A stretch of 64,000 nt of DNA from Imbricaverruca yamaguchii (Eukaryota; Arthropoda; Thecostraca; Neoverrucidae): contig JAOTOL010001661.1 in the NCBI GenBank assembly GCA_034440575.1, positions 4,394,001 to 4,458,000 of the forward strand, given 5' to 3'. A program made the translations under genes and the position numbers. This document shows, in pieces, positions 1 to 12,229 of this stretch. A model generated the notes under the pieces. The model made no database searches and was not told the DNA's origin. It worked only from the letters and a program-made list of their open reading frames with translations. How positions within the stretch are numbered: the stretch's first letter is position 1; the number at the start of each line of letters is the position of its first letter.

Positions 1-1
1 A

Positions 2-666
2 GGTCACGGAGAAGACGTTGTTGGGTTCAGCTCGCGGGTAGGCGTCACCGACTCGGTTAGCGACGTCGACGAGAGGAGCATCGGGAACCGGAAGGCTGGA
101 GTTGGGGGGGTACAACGGGAGTTGGCTGAGCTGCCCGGTGCTGCCGGCGCCTATTTCGCCGCCGGTCTAAACGAGGGGGCGACCCTTCCGGATGTTCGTG
201 TCGCGCTTTCGGCGCTGCCCGGGGCCGCCTACTACTCCATCCCGTCCACTTCAGGTCAGCCAGTTCCGATTCCACTGTTTGTTATGAGTGTTCCACAGTG
301 GGAAAAGGCGCTGACCAAATGTCAATGTTTGCATGGTGCTGAGCCGGCGGTAGGTGAGCAGCTCCGGTTCTTGGTTGCTGATGCGCTGGTCAGCGAGTTG
401 CTCCGTCACGATATGCCTCAGTCACAGAGATGCTCCGTCACGATATGCCTCATTCATAGAGTTGCTTCGTCACGATATGCCTCAGTCACGGAGTTGTTCC
501 GTCACGATATGCCTCAGTCACAGAGTTGCTCCGTCATGATAAGGTGGTAGAAGAGGCTCTCTGGTTGAAATATCAAGATGATAGTGTGTCAGGGCCCCCC
601 GATAAACATCCTGAGGGCAATGAGGGCGCTGGATCCCGCCGTGCCGTCCACACCCTGCCCATTTAG
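2..666 (+). pseudogene. partial open frame broken by a minisatellite, possibly gag-like
   Basis: One frame is open from the window edge to about base 540 and uses varied, non-repetitive codons up to base 396. It is then carried through a 32-bp tandem array. Directly after the array a different frame continues with ordinary-looking codons to a TAG at about 664. The array adds about 128 bp, which is not a multiple of three, so it explains the frame change. The protein family is not recognised. A Gly-Glu-Phe-Gly-His stretch at about 825-840, reminiscent of a retroelement zinc knuckle, and gypsy pol fragments nearby make a gag origin possible but unproven. The 5' end lies outside the window. Confidence 0.35.
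397..541. repeat. 32-bp minisatellite, about 4.5 copies
   Basis: Units start at 397, 429, 461, 493 and 525, with the last one partial. The shared core is TCCGTCACGATATGCCTCA. Copies differ at a few positions each. The array sits inside an otherwise open frame and shifts it. Confidence 0.9.
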
Positions 667-1854
667 TCAATGCCACTCGGTCTGACGATGCCGTGCAACA
701 TCGCTCGGGTCAAACTTTCCGCCGCGATCGCCGCGAGGCGGGGCGTTGTGAGCCGGGGGCGGTGGCTCCGGCTGGGTCGGGGGATGCTCTCCGGGGCGGG
801 GGGCTGCCGCTCACCAGCGCCGGCGGAGAGTTTGGACATTGTAGCCAACTGAAGAAGGTCACTGCTACAGGGAATGCGCGGACTGCCAAATAAATGGCAT
901 TCGTGTTTTGTGCTTGCCCGTTCATTTGTTTCCATTCCTTTCCATTCCTCACTTTCGCCTTTCTTTCCTCATCTTTCCTTCGTCGGACAACTTTTGTGTC
1001 CATCAACGTGGACATAACTGACAGCGGGCGATGTTAGTCGGTTGAGTGGAGTCAGCTCGGCCAGTTGCAGCGGTGGTGCGCCTTAACGGCCGAACGCTCC
1101 ACATCCGGAACGTGCTTGCAAAGGAGTGTACGCTCAGTCGTTGCCATGCTTTTTTAAACATCCATATGAAGAAAAGAACAGGACACTCGACATTTCCGTG
1201 CAGAGGAAGGTGCTTCAGTTGGAAGAATATGGTCCTGACTTGCCTACTATTCGATAATTGTGAGTTGAACGACCATGGAAGGGAGGCATGCTCACCTCTG
1301 ACATGAGCACTATTGTGCAGTAAGCACTAAGCTGTTCAGAAATGCTAGGTGATTGTGTTGAAAATGAAGCCCGTGGTCTTGTTGGACTAGGACAGGCGGA
1401 TGCCACGTCCAAGCCAGGCTACAATCCGTGACATTGATTGCCAACAAAATGCTTGGTTCGGGTCGAATGGCCATTCCGGTACCTAACATACCTGGATTTT
1501 TTTTCTCGCCCAAGGTGAACAATTCCGTCCAATTCCCATAATTTCTGCCTGCAAAATGTAATATTCTCCCTGCAGTTTCCCCAAGAGGATATTGTCGAAG
1601 AAAGGGCCTTTAGGTGCTTTGTTTAACATTCCCTTGTACAGTGCAGTGTTCAATTCGTATCGGAGGCCCCGACGTATGGCCAGACAACAGCAGGGGCAAT
1701 TACATAACTCGTGGAGATTATATGAGTGGAATCGGATATTCTTCTCTGAGCATTCCCAACGAAGGTTTGTGGTAGGTTTCAATGGAGAACATCTTTTTTT
1801 TCGCACCGAACAGTGTTGGTACTTGTGCTTACCAGCCACAAGTTCCAACACTGC
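667..1854. other. no recognised gene
   Basis: Bases 670-850 are GC-rich; the rest is mixed composition. Several short open frames occur on both strands but none resembles a known family. It may be decayed retroelement sequence linking the frame on the left with the gypsy fragment on the right. Confidence 0.5.
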
Positions 1855-3000
1855 CAGGTGCTCTCGGCCCGCCGCCAACCAGCGCCGCTCAGCCTCGGTC
1901 AGTGGACGTGAGTAAGGGGCCACCGGAAGCTCGCCGAGGTGGCTATCCACTATGCTCGAGCTTTGTTGTTGTTGCTGTTTGAGCTTCAGGACGCTTCGAC
2001 TAGTCTTTGATCATTCGCGCGTTGATACTTGATCACTCACCGACATCCTCGAGTATCGCACATTGGGACGCAGGCTTGTCGGACTGACGTGACTGCGTCC
2101 CGATGTGCGATATTCGAGCATGGCGGTGAGTGATCAATTATCAAGGAGCGAATGACCAAGGTTCTCCAGCTTGAGGACATTTTTAACAGATATTGGCCGC
2201 CATTCTTGTCTATTCCTACGCGGCCGGTAAGCAGTGCGTTGTGGACAAGTTTTTTATCTTGAAGACTTCAAACAGTGATTGTTGTCTCCCAGCGATATTT
2301 GTCATTCCCTTCGGATTTCGGGGCCGGGCGTTTATACGACACCGACTTCATCAGCCGCTGACTCCGCCCCTGCTGCTCGGATGCGGTAACCCAGGTATGC
2401 CGTGGGTGCGAGACCCCGTGAGCATGCACGTCGCCGCTGGCAAAAGTGAAACTTTTGATTGACTTCGTCTTCCGTGACACCGAGTCCAGTGATCGCAGTG
2501 ATTGCAGCGATTTGAGACGGCTCTGTTGATTTGCTCCAGATGGCACCACGTCGCCAAGGAACACAACAAAAACTTTCGCCGTGTCGGGAAACGGTGTCGC
2601 CATATAGCGTTCGAACGCTGTCGGAACTGAGGCGAAGTCAAATCCGAACCAAGTTTGGATCGGGACACCTCTGTGGGTGTCAATCGCTAGATATTGCGGA
2701 CTGCTTTCCTCTCGTGGCATCTCGTCTTGTTAAGTCCGACTGACTGAATATATCTCGTCACCGTAGAACTTGAAGACAAGTTCGTCGGCCTTCGGCTACA
2801 GATATTGCTCCAGCGGTACAACTTTGTTGGCCGTTGGACGATAATCACCGCAGATAAGGATCCCACCGTAGCTGTCCAGGTGCTCCAGCCGACTGGATCC
2901 AGCAGACCAGCCTGGATCAGACAAATACAAAATGAAGAAGATCAATCCGAGTTCTTGCTGGGGTGGCTCCATGAGCCAGGGCTATTGATAAGCAGAGTTT
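1855..3000 (-). pseudogene. decayed Ty3/gypsy pol fragment (RT to RNase H)
   Basis: Read on the minus strand. Near 2,826-2,860 there is a CGDYRPTA motif, typical of the RT fingers. A later open stretch (2,720 down to about 2,330) has the gypsy order: QYL-I-TH-G, then FG..SVP.AF, then FLGDV at about 2,541-2,563, then FASGDV and VTASE. FLGDV stands where the catalytic YxDD is expected, so the first catalytic Asp is missing. At 1,855-1,950 a separate piece reads PVAPYSRPLTEAERRW, the RNase H start seen in gypsy elements. The pieces are in pol order but in different frames with stops between them, so this is dead. Gypsy assignment is good; boundaries are approximate. Confidence 0.7.
2004..2160. 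repeat. imperfect long hairpin, about 65-bp arms
   Basis: The left arm (about 2,010-2,074) and the reverse complement of the right arm (about 2,092-2,156) agree at most positions, with about nine mismatches. Only some 17 bp separate them. The arms include TGATCACTCACCG and GTGCGATATTCGAG-type segments. It lies inside the decayed gypsy region. It could be a fold-back MITE; a target duplication could not be fixed. Confidence 0.75.
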
Positions 3001-5147
3001 GTTGCGTGAACCCTGGCCCCACCACCCCCGATCCATGAATTCCAGTTCATCGGCGGAATTTTGACCGAAAGTTTGACATGCCGTCAATAAAGCCACACGG
3101 CCGCCCATTAGCTCGTCCCCGGACACATTGGGCCAGCTGCCAACTGACCCTAGCCGCCGGCGGGGGGCTAAATGCGAGCGCGTGAAGCGACTCGAACCCT
3201 GTGCTGCCAGGACAGGGGAGACCGGTGCAGGCCAGCGCCCTAGTTCAACCTGACACCCATCTCAGAAGCCGGAGGCACCGGCATCGATTTGAGGAATATC
3301 GACCGGCGGCGGGATCTCCTGGAGTGCCCACCTCGACATGCTCTGCGTACCCGAGGTCGGCACCAAACAAGGCGGAGCGCTTGTCGATCAGTCTCAATAT
3401 CAGGCTCAATAGCGTGGCGCACCAGCTACGACGGCGGGCACGGCCGACGGCCTTGACCGAGTCACGTGTTCGGTCCGGCCTCCGGCTGTGACCTGTGACC
3501 TGCCGCATGACCACTGGCAGCACGCAGTGACCGCTTCGGATATCTAAAGTCGATTAGGGTTCGAGTTTCACTTGGTCAATCGGGAAACATCCATCGGCTC
3601 AAATTTCGCTCTCATATTAAGTTGAGGTCCGTATGCTGACACCTTCCTCATTACCGGTCAAAATGCCAATATTAGCCATGCTTCGCACTCTCTACGACCA
3701 GGGCTCTTTGCCGGTGTTTTGTATTTCACTCTGGCTTATGTAAATTGGGAATTCGGTTGGAGCTTTCCAGAGTCGGTGGACACGTCCGGTCCACCGAGCG
3801 TAGCCGAACGATATCCATCACGTGGGATCGATATCGTACCTCTGAGATCGTGTTATTTGTCGCCCGCGACAGCCTGCTCTAACTTGGTGTCAACCCACTC
3901 TGTGTGGAAAGTGGGGATCCAGTTGTTGACCGTGCGACGTGCCAGCATTTAAAGGGATTATCCGCCGTTTTAGCTTGCAAAAGTTATTAGTGAAATGAAG
4001 GAGATAATTCACAGTCGAATTCATATGTACCAAATCAGGCCAAAAGTAACCATTAGCTGCGAGGAGTTGCCCGCAACAACACGTGTAGTTAAAGCATATG
4101 AAAATCGAAACGAACGCATGTACAGTACATTCACAAAACAACGAAATAGAAAATGCCCCTCGGTATTGAAGAGAATTTCGAGGTTGCAGCTTGAAACCGT
4201 AACCGCTTGCGCCGTAAGCGATGGAAGACCGGTGTAGGACAGAGAGTAAGGGCTGTTTTCGCGCTCTTCATTGAGTGAATCATGACATTACTGCTCGTCT
4301 CATCAACCTTCTCCAAATTGTGTAGCCCTGGCAGGCCGCGGTACGTGGTAAGCAGTGAAGATATTCTGCCGTTTCTGAATGTAATTATGGCATGCATATG
4401 CATAATTTAGCGTCGGGATACAAGCCCACATTTGATTAGTTTCTGCACCAGGTATTGAGATCACTGAGAAATCCAATGAACTTTCTTGTGGACAGTGCAA
4501 GGGCGTAGGGAACATTGAAATTCCTGAGCTCTCATATTGCGATTTGATATGAACTTCCCTGATATGGGAGGCACTGCAAGTATGGTATCATTGAGCTACG
4601 CATAATTACTTCCAGTTATTAGTCCTCCCTTCGATCATACGTGGCGCGATGATCATGTTAGAAGAAAAGAGCCGGTGCTAATTGCACTCCGCGAGATTGT
4701 GTTACTTCATTTGTGTCCCCTTCAACACATTTCTCCCTAAAGGTCTAATGAACGATTTTCTTCAAAAGTCGAAGCGCGCTAAAGTGAGTAAGTAGCAGAA
4801 TTATGCACAAAGTGGTTGAGGATACATAAGAACTACAGTGCTGAGATTGCCGGATACCTACGGTCCGCAATGGATCACATAATTATATGGGAAGAGCGAT
4901 GAGACAGACTGTCGTGGTTTGCGCCCGGGAGCCAGTTACCGGATTATTGATTGATTATTTGATGCAATATTGCATTAGGTCACCTGATTTATATAAACTG
5001 TAGAAACTGTCACCGTTGATGTTGTCGGATTTAATTTTACAATGGCTTTGTGACCACAATCCTCAAGGAGCTTCCTGCGTCATTCCTGAACGAAACATGA
5101 CTCCCTTCACAACAGATGCGGCAATGCATTTACTGATCAATGCAGAG
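3001..5147. other. no recognised gene
   Basis: A GC-rich block at 3,130-3,500 is open in several frames without family resemblance. The rest is AT-richer and has no long frame, tandem repeat or transposon terminus that I can identify. Confidence 0.5.
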
Positions 5148-5634
5148 GGCTACAAAAATGGTTAATGGCATAAGCAACCTGGCATATGAGGAAAGATTGA
5201 AGAAATTGAATATGTTTTCACTTAGATATAAAAGCCTGAAAGGAGATCTCATCGAGGTCTTAAATTTGTACATGGTCTGGAGAGGGGATATCTTGGGGAA
5301 ATGTTTGAATTGAACAGAAATGATGCAATTAGAGGTCATAATTTCAAAATTAAAGTTAACCACAGCAGAACAAGGTTAAGGCAGACTTTCTTTACCAATA
5401 GGGTAGTAGAACACTGGAACCAGCTGCCAGAAAACATTGTCAGTAGCAGCACATTGAACATCTTTAAAAACAGCATAGACAATCATCATAAGAATAGAGG
5501 GCTTGCTTTTCAGTATTACAGGGAGGGCTGATTGACAGATTTGGTGGGCGACTGATTCAGTGTATAGAATGCAACCAAGAAGGGGCCTTGTGGCTCATAG
5601 TTGCACTCATCTTTTATGTCTTTATGTTTTTATG
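5148..5634 (+). mobile_element. 5'-truncated CR1-like LINE, 3' end (copy D)
   Basis: This encodes the C-terminal tail of a CR1-like reverse transcriptase protein. Motifs in order are LAYEERLKKL, RNDAIRGH, RTRLRQTFFTNRVVEHWN and LPENIVSSS, ending at a TGA near 5,530. The first part (5,160-5,290) is frameshifted relative to the rest. The 3' end closes with TTTATGTC-type 8-bp units at about 5,611-5,634, a tail form known for CR1 elements. Three further copies in the window (23.4, 24.9 and 34.6 kb) share this sequence. Only the last sixth or so of the element remains. Confidence 0.88.
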
Positions 5635-7300
5635 ATCAATTTCCCAAATCGAAATGGACTCGTCGGGCAGACATGTTTGTCTAGACGTGACATACATTGT
5701 CGGTCACTGTTACCCTGATAACTGTTCGGTCTGCACATTGTAAAGATGCAGATAATGTCTCCGCCTTTTTTTTTGCAGAGAAGTCGGCAAATGTCGAAGG
5801 TATTTTCTGGTCAGTTCAATGCACGCAGTCCGATTGGGGGCCAACGCTGCCATGCCATGTGATTCTTCCGGCGCTCGCCAATATTAACATCGCAAGTTGC
5901 CATCCTGGCGTTCCCAACTGGTCGTTTGACCCTGTCGCAGCGACCTTGACCTCTGACCTTGAATCCGGCTGATCAAGTGCCGCCTCCCCAACTTGAGGTG
6001 GAGCAGAGATCGATCCGGTGTTAATCAGGATTATACGGGTTCGAGGTCATGTCAAGCGCTCGTTTCTGTTCGCTGCCATTAAGACGGAATAGCTGGGGCA
6101 TTGACGTAGCGTATGCACACTGGGTGCAGCCCTCGTGAGCGCTCTTATTCCCTGAGGACATGCTTAACGATTTCTTGTGGATATGCTTACTGTCTTGTGC
6201 TACCTGTATACTTAATGTGTCACCATTGCTGCAGATGAAATAGTAATTATAATCCTTAAATGATTATGCTTGTATATTTACATCGCAAACACTGCACGAT
6301 AATCTTCCACTGTGAAGAGCATTTCGCCACCTGTCACCTTCGATGGGGAGTGATTCGTCGCCTTTTCGCGCCAAATTGCGATAGAGCTGCGAATCCCATG
6401 GAGCTCCAGGAGGTTACCAAAGTAGTGTTCGATTTTCACACTTTCAGCGAGCGAACCTCCAAGAGCGGCAAGGGGCCAAAGAGTTGCGTAGCGTCGGCTA
6501 TGAGCGGATACAACTTGACCATAAAAACATTTCCATTGGAGTCACCACCTAAGTACCAGAATTTGCCAGAAAATCCCGAAAATAAGTCACTATCGCCCGA
6601 GACCTCAAGAGGCGAATGGCCAACGTGCGATGTCAGGTGAAACCCTCGCCTTACACACCAATCGTGGCATATCGAGCATTGGAAGGTCTGCAAGTAGCTA
6701 CTTTATAGTCCCTTAATGTAAAAGATGAAGCTAAGTCCGAAGTTCGGCCTGAACGTGACGTATAATGTTGTTTGTCCCGAGAAGTTCGCCAACGGTGGAT
6801 CGAAGCAGGCTCCCTCACTGACCTCAAAGAAAGCTACTAAGGCGACACATCATCGCGAGATGTATCAAAGCATGAAACAATTATCAACTGTGTACATTAA
6901 GTGCACTAAAACAAGCAAATAAAAACTATTCCCGCCGAAGTTCGCCGTGCCTGCCTCAAGACGCGAGGGTGTAACTCGATGACTTGAGGCCAAATCACCA
7001 GATGTTTGCTTACCGACAGACGTGCAACAAGTATTATCAGTCATGCCGAACTACGTCGCGTCTCCCCAGCGATTTCCCGGTCTTCGCCACGAAACTGCTT
7101 GATGGTAGCACCCGCTACTGGATCCAATGGAGCAATGATGCTCAATGACAATTACACGTATCTGAATGCTACCCGGCTTGCAGCCACGCTCATATCAGGA
7201 AAGAGATCAAACAGTAGCAATACGTAATTTCGGGATTCTAAATTTTCTCTACGCATCGGTGGTGTCAAGAAGCAAGTTATTTAGATTTTAGAGTAATTTC
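5635..7300. other. no recognised gene
   Basis: Short frames only. At 5,940-5,965 three TGACC(T) words sit within 30 bp. A minus-strand frame at 6,436-6,693 has paired Cys and His residues, but the spacing does not fit a C2H2 zinc finger. Confidence 0.45.
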
Positions 7301-7316
7301 GATCGCGCAGAAATAA

Positions 7317-9115
7317 ATGAAATGTGGACTAATACTACGACACCAACTAGCACGCACCAGTGCAGACATTATACACAGGAGCGGGAAAAGGTCCGCGGGA
7401 GCTGACGTTGCTGCCACGTTATCGGCGGCTCCACAGGGAGTGCGGCTGCCGCCCAGACCACCTCGGGTGTGCAGTAGCTCCTTCCGCGTACACACTGTGA
7501 CGTTGCCAGAATTGTTGCTGGCACTCGATCGAATGGGAAATACGCGCGCCAGTGGAAACGACGGAATAACACTTCATATGCTGAGAGCGACGTTTGCGGT
7601 CATTTACTGCATGTGATAAACTATTCACTGCGTACTGGTGAAGTGCCGCCTCAGTGGAGGCCTGCGTTATTCCGTTGCACAAGAAGGGCGATCGTGACAA
7701 CCCCGGAAACTTTAGGCCCATATCTTTGCTGAGTGTTGTTGCTAAACTGTGTGAGAAAATTGTAAACACGCAACTTTCACTCTATCTTGACTCAAACCAC
7801 ATACTCTGTTCAAATCAATATGGTTTTCGTCCCGGCCACTCAACCAAAACAGCAATGCTCCATACTGTGCAATTTCTAACCAAAAATATGGATTATGGTC
7901 ATGTGTCTACCCTGCTTGCTGCTGATACGTCCCGTGCGTTCGATAGCGTGGAGCGTAGCCGCCTGTTAGAAAAGCTAGGCTGGTATGGGATCGGCGTTCA
8001 CTGGTTTGAGGATTGGTTGCGGGGGAGGAGCCAGAAAATTAAGTGGTGTACCGCTGAGCCACTCCCGGTGACGCACGGTGTAGTACAGGGAAGCCAAATC
8101 GGGCCATAATTGTATTTGGTTTTCACTAACGACCTAGCATCACATCTAAAGTATGGCTACCTCGCAATTTTCGCCGATGATGCTCAATTTCTGGACTCTG
8201 ACGCCCCAGGCAACATGTCTGTGCTGAAACAACGTGTAGAAAACACCTTGGATACAGCTCTAAACTGGTTCACACAAAATCGGCTAAAAATCAACCCTGG
8301 AAAGACTGAGCTCCTGGTTGTCAAATCTCAGCGCCGGAGATGTGACACCTTATCGATCAAATTTGGAGATGCTGAAATTAAGCCGTCACTGAACGCAACA
8401 ATCCTCGGTGTGTACGTCGATTCCACTCTGACCTGGGATAGACAGGTGTCTCAGGTGGTTCGGCGGTGTTATAGTGATCTCGTTGGCCTGTCAAAATTTC
8501 GAAACAAATTACCCTCAGAAACGAAGAAACTCTTCATTCAGGCGCTAGTTTTCCCCCACATCTACTAATGTATGGCAGTTTGGGGAAGTTGCAACAAAAC
8601 CGGAGAGATAGGATTCAGAAGGCGATAAATTTTGGTGCCCATATGGTATCCGGTCTCGGTCGACGAAAGCACATCATCCCGACACTAGAGGCACTTGGAT
8701 GGTTGAAATTTGATGCTATGTTGGTAGTATATTGAGCGCGACGTAGTAATGATCCGGAAGCTGACGTCGTCTGGTGTCCCACCTACGCTGACGTGCTCTA
8801 TCAAGCGTCGTGCGGAGGTGTCATCCAGGAGAACTCGGTGCGCAGACCCAGGGATGTTGGAACTCCCGCGAGTTCGCTCCGAACTCGCTAAGCGTAGCTA
8901 TCCGTTCAGAGCCATAGCCGCGTGGAGCGGCCGTTTGCAGGCGCGTTCTATCACTAGGTAAAGCGTGACTCATGTCTAAATAATTTTTAATTGACTCTTG
9001 TTTATTGACATGAGAAATAGGATTATGTATATAGTTTTACAGTAATGTATTGACGAGAGGGCTGAAAAGCCATATTATTGTGGAGACCTCAATAAATCTG
9101 ACTCTGACTCTTTGC
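7317..9115 (+). pseudogene. non-LTR retrotransposon RT (Jockey/CR1 group), broken
   Basis: The linker before RT is seen at 7,440-7,616 (KASG.DGI-like ending). After a frameshift between 7,616 and 7,654 the RT runs on with FRPISLLSVVAKL, QYGFRPGHST, a DTSRAFDSV palm motif A, HGVVQGSQIGP and FADDAQFL at about 8,176-8,200. A single in-frame TAA at 8,107-8,109 interrupts the PQG region; the same frame continues to 8,568. Later C-terminal pieces (RIQKAINFGAHMVSG, PFRAIAAW) lie in shifted frames to 8,960. The 3' end has AATAAA followed by TCTGAC units at about 9,091-9,110. No endonuclease is visible, so it is 5'-truncated. The exact clade is uncertain. Confidence 0.85.
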
Positions 9116-9573
9116 TTTTTTCCCACATGTAACGACGTTGCCAGTGCCTATTTGCCACATGTCACGACGTAGCCAGAGGAAGACAAGTTGACTACGGTTC
9201 ACGCAATCAGCAGTGGCTCCACGACCCACTCAAGGAAGTGGTCGAACAGTCTTTAATCTCAGTTTCTCATCAGTTTTCCATGGCTTAAGTGCAAACTAAG
9301 TGGTTATGGTTTCAAGTGGTACCATCGATCTTTCCCTTCAACACGGAGGACCATCAAGATCAAACTTACGCGTTGCTCACATTCCTGCACTGCTGGATAC
9401 ATATGCAAGACTACATCGATGTGCCATACATAAGGATGCTATTCCTGTACTTCATTTCATTCAGACAATCGTCACCGGTAATTCTAATCACAATGTAATG
9501 TCACTGAGGATGGAAGATATTGTATTTACACGTCGCCATCCATGGTATCAAGGGCAGAAATTGCTGCACGCAG
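9116..9573. other. spacer, no recognised gene
   Basis: Two near-copies of a short word (ACATGTAACGACGTTGCCAG and ACATGTCACGACGTAGCCAG) lie 37 bp apart at about 9,125-9,182. Nothing else is identifiable. Confidence 0.4.
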
Positions 9574-9836
9574 ACACAGACAACTGTCGCGTACCAAACG
9601 GCACAGACAACTATCGCGTACCAAACGGCACAGACAACTATCGCGAATCCAACGGCACGGATAACTATTACGAATCCAACGACAAAGCCAACTATTACGA
9701 GTCCAAGCACACGGACAACTATCACGGATCCAGCGACACGGCCAACTATCACGGATCCAGCGACACGGCCAACTATCACGGATCCAGCGACACGGACAAC
9801 TATCACGAACCCAACGACACGGACAACTATCACGCT
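9574..9836. repeat. 27-bp minisatellite, about 9.7 copies
   Basis: Units start near 9,574, 9,601, 9,628 and onward. The type is ACAGACAACTATCGCG followed by a variable half. The unit is nine codons long, so frames stay open on both strands; one plus frame reads TDNY-x5 repeats. Earlier units (CGCGTACCAAACG) and later units (CACGGATCCAGCGA) form two subfamilies, which suggests stepwise growth. The enclosing 211-codon frame (9,300-9,935) is best explained by the repeat and not by a gene. Confidence 0.92.
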
Positions 9837-10365
9837 AACTTCGAAAAAGTGCAAATGTCACGACAGACACAGTTAGTGAAAGAAAACCAGAAATTGAAAC
9901 AAATGCCATACATCCAAACAAGCGCCCAACTTTGATGCGGGCTGTATGAGAGGTGCCGTCGATGCGCCAATAAACTTGAACTCTGGTACGGTATTAGTAA
10001 TGCTAAGTTGATAGAGTGCTAACAGAGAAGCAAGGGAACATCCAACTGTGGCGTGCGACTGTTCACTAACCATTACATTTGCTGGGTTGCAAAGGCAAAT
10101 GTTCAATATTCCATATTCAATTTTGTTGTGCAATGTTCAATTCAAATTCATCAATTCAGTGCCAGTAGCATACAAAGACCGCGGGGGATGTTACCTGGTC
10201 ATATAAACGACGTGCAGTAGGAAGTCACTTAAGGATTCCGCCAGCTAAGCTTGTCGCTTGAATACCATCGCCGGCAAGGGTAGGCTCACAAGGGTTTAAA
10301 AGGTGAATGGGGAGAGGATTTCACTCGTTGGAGAGACGGAACACTATTATCATAGCATCGTCGCA

Positions 10366-10727
10366 GAGATGGCATGGGATCATGAGCGACATGGCATGAC
10401 ACGACATGGCATGACACGACGTGACATGACATGGAATGACATGGCGTGGTCGCAGACATGGCATTGGACCATGGCAACATGACATGGCATGACATGGCAT
10501 GACATGGCGTGGTCGCAGACATGGTATTGGACCATGGGCAGCATGACATGACATGACATGGCATGACTCGGCCTGACACGGTGTGGTATGACATGGCGTA
10601 GTCGCAGACATGGTATGGGACCATGGGCGACGTGACATGACATGATATAGCATGGCACAGGGTGGCATAGCATAGCATGGCATGGCGTGGTGGCGTGGCG
10701 TGGACAAGGCATGGACCATGGGCGAGC
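10366..10727. repeat. CATG-rich satellite with higher-order structure
   Basis: It is built from GACATG, GGCATG and similar pentamer or hexamer steps. A longer block, GGCGTGGTCGCAGACATGG followed by GGACCATGG, recurs at about 10,442, 10,506 and 10,593, giving a higher-order unit of roughly 64-90 bp. All three minus-strand frames are open for over 120 codons simply because stops are rare in the motif. Confidence 0.88.
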
Positions 10728-11370
10728 GGCTCTAATCTCCCTCATTGGAGAAGACAAGCTCGATGGACTTCACGAGTCCGAATTTTGAATATAGGTCAAA
10801 TTGGAGTGACTTGTTACGATGGTTCATAGAGGTGCAATGTTATCAATGCTGTTGCGGACACAATGTATTTCTTTACAATGATCTTGGAGTGCTTGATATG
10901 ATAGATGTAAGGAAATTTGGTCGGCAGCATTTTGTTCAATAATTTCGTACTTTCTTTGTCAGTAATTTCGGACATAAAATAGTATCAGCGGACTATATCA
11001 TGACAACTGTGACATAATATCATGACTCAACTCACATGACTATATAATAAAATAGTATCAGCGGAAATAATATAATGACTCAACATGCATCAAAAGGTTT
11101 ATATACATGCTTGGTTTCCTACCCTAATCACCATGAGGCTGATTTTCCTGCAACATCGCACCCTATGGCATTCGCAAGTCAGTTGCAATACATCTGTGTT
11201 GGAGGGGCATCATTAGTTGGTTTTTGATACATTCGTGAGCTTAAAATGCTTGGTTCCGAACTATGGGGTGGGTGCGGTATATGATGTACTCGCACTTTCC
11301 CTGGATAGACATTGTTTTTAAAGTGTAGTGATTTACACAACAAGCCAGGCAACAATAATTCAGACGTGAT

Positions 11371-11432
11371 GGTTTGTTTGTTATTTGGGCTTTAGGGCGC
11401 CTGGACAGCTGTGGCTATATTGCGCCCATAAC
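11371..11432 (-). mobile_element. short LINE-tail fragment with stem-loop
   Basis: On the minus strand this ends with GGGCGC, loop, GCGCCC and then an AAAGCCCAAATAAC-type tail, the same arrangement as the 3' end of the I-like LINE at 30,990-31,050. The loop differs but the six-base stem is intact. No target duplication was clear. Confidence 0.6.
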
Positions 11433-12102
11433 TCTAGACAGTCATTGAAATGCGGGTGGATGCAGAACCAAGGTTCACGTCGCGGGCATCGTCTACATGG
11501 CGCTATTATGCTGCCGGGTTTGGACGCCATGCCTATTTGTGAGGACTATCCATAGCTGAACACGACACTTCAGATAAGGAGTCGATCAGTCGTCCCGATT
11601 GGACAACACAAGGGTCGCTGAACAGAATATCACTAAGGGCCTTGCATCCGCCCAGACTGAGCTGGGGAGACGCAAAATGACGTCTACGTTCGTGAACATA
11701 AAATATTCACGAGAACAAAACATGACGAACTGTCAGTGGTGAACGACATCCGAGGCACTGCGGTGTGTCGTCATCACATAGCAGGCGAGTCTAGTCGCAT
11801 AAGTGTCCCGTACGGAGGCGGGCACAGCATCACTTCTTCTCTAAGCATACGGCAGGATGAATTCCGTGGACCCACACGTTGCTTGATAGCTTTCAGCTTG
11901 TCTGTAGGCTGCATCAATCATTGCTTGCTTGCATCAATCATTGCCTGTCACTTGTTTCGGAGGAAAAGCGAGACTTATCGATAATTGTTCGTGGCAGGAA
12001 GTGGTAATGACCTGGCGCACGGGGCAAACGCTGCTCGCTTTGCCGCAGCATTCGCGAATTCGCTTGCAGAAATTTCCACATGGCTTGGGAGCCAACACAG
12101 GA

Positions 12103-12163
12103 CCAGCAGCAGCAGATGTACAGCAGCAAGATGTACAGCAGGAAGATGTACAGCAGCAAGACG
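12103..12163. repeat. 15-bp CAG-containing repeat, about 4 copies
   Basis: Units of the type AGATGTACAGCAGCA recur after a short CAG run. In one plus frame they give DVQQQ or DVQQE. It is too short to argue for a gene. Confidence 0.8.
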
Positions 12164-12229
12164 GTTCTGAATATCCCGTAAGAGGAGGTTGGATGGATAA
12201 AATGTGTTCATTGTCAACAGGCTGCTTAA

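Larger units (their letters stand above)
10728..12225. other. no gene; contains a LINE-tail stem-loop and a 15-bp repeat
   Basis: Mostly AT-rich sequence without long frames. A LINE 3'-end-like stem-loop lies at 11,371-11,432 and CAG-type 15-bp repeats at 12,103-12,163; both are listed separately. Confidence 0.5.

Noticed and set aside
6436..6693. Possible C2H2 zinc finger
   Set aside because: Cys and His spacing does not fit the family, and only one weak match occurs.
10286..10757. Minus-strand frames of 125-132 codons rich in Cys, His and Met
   Set aside because: All three frames are open because the CATG satellite lacks stop codons.
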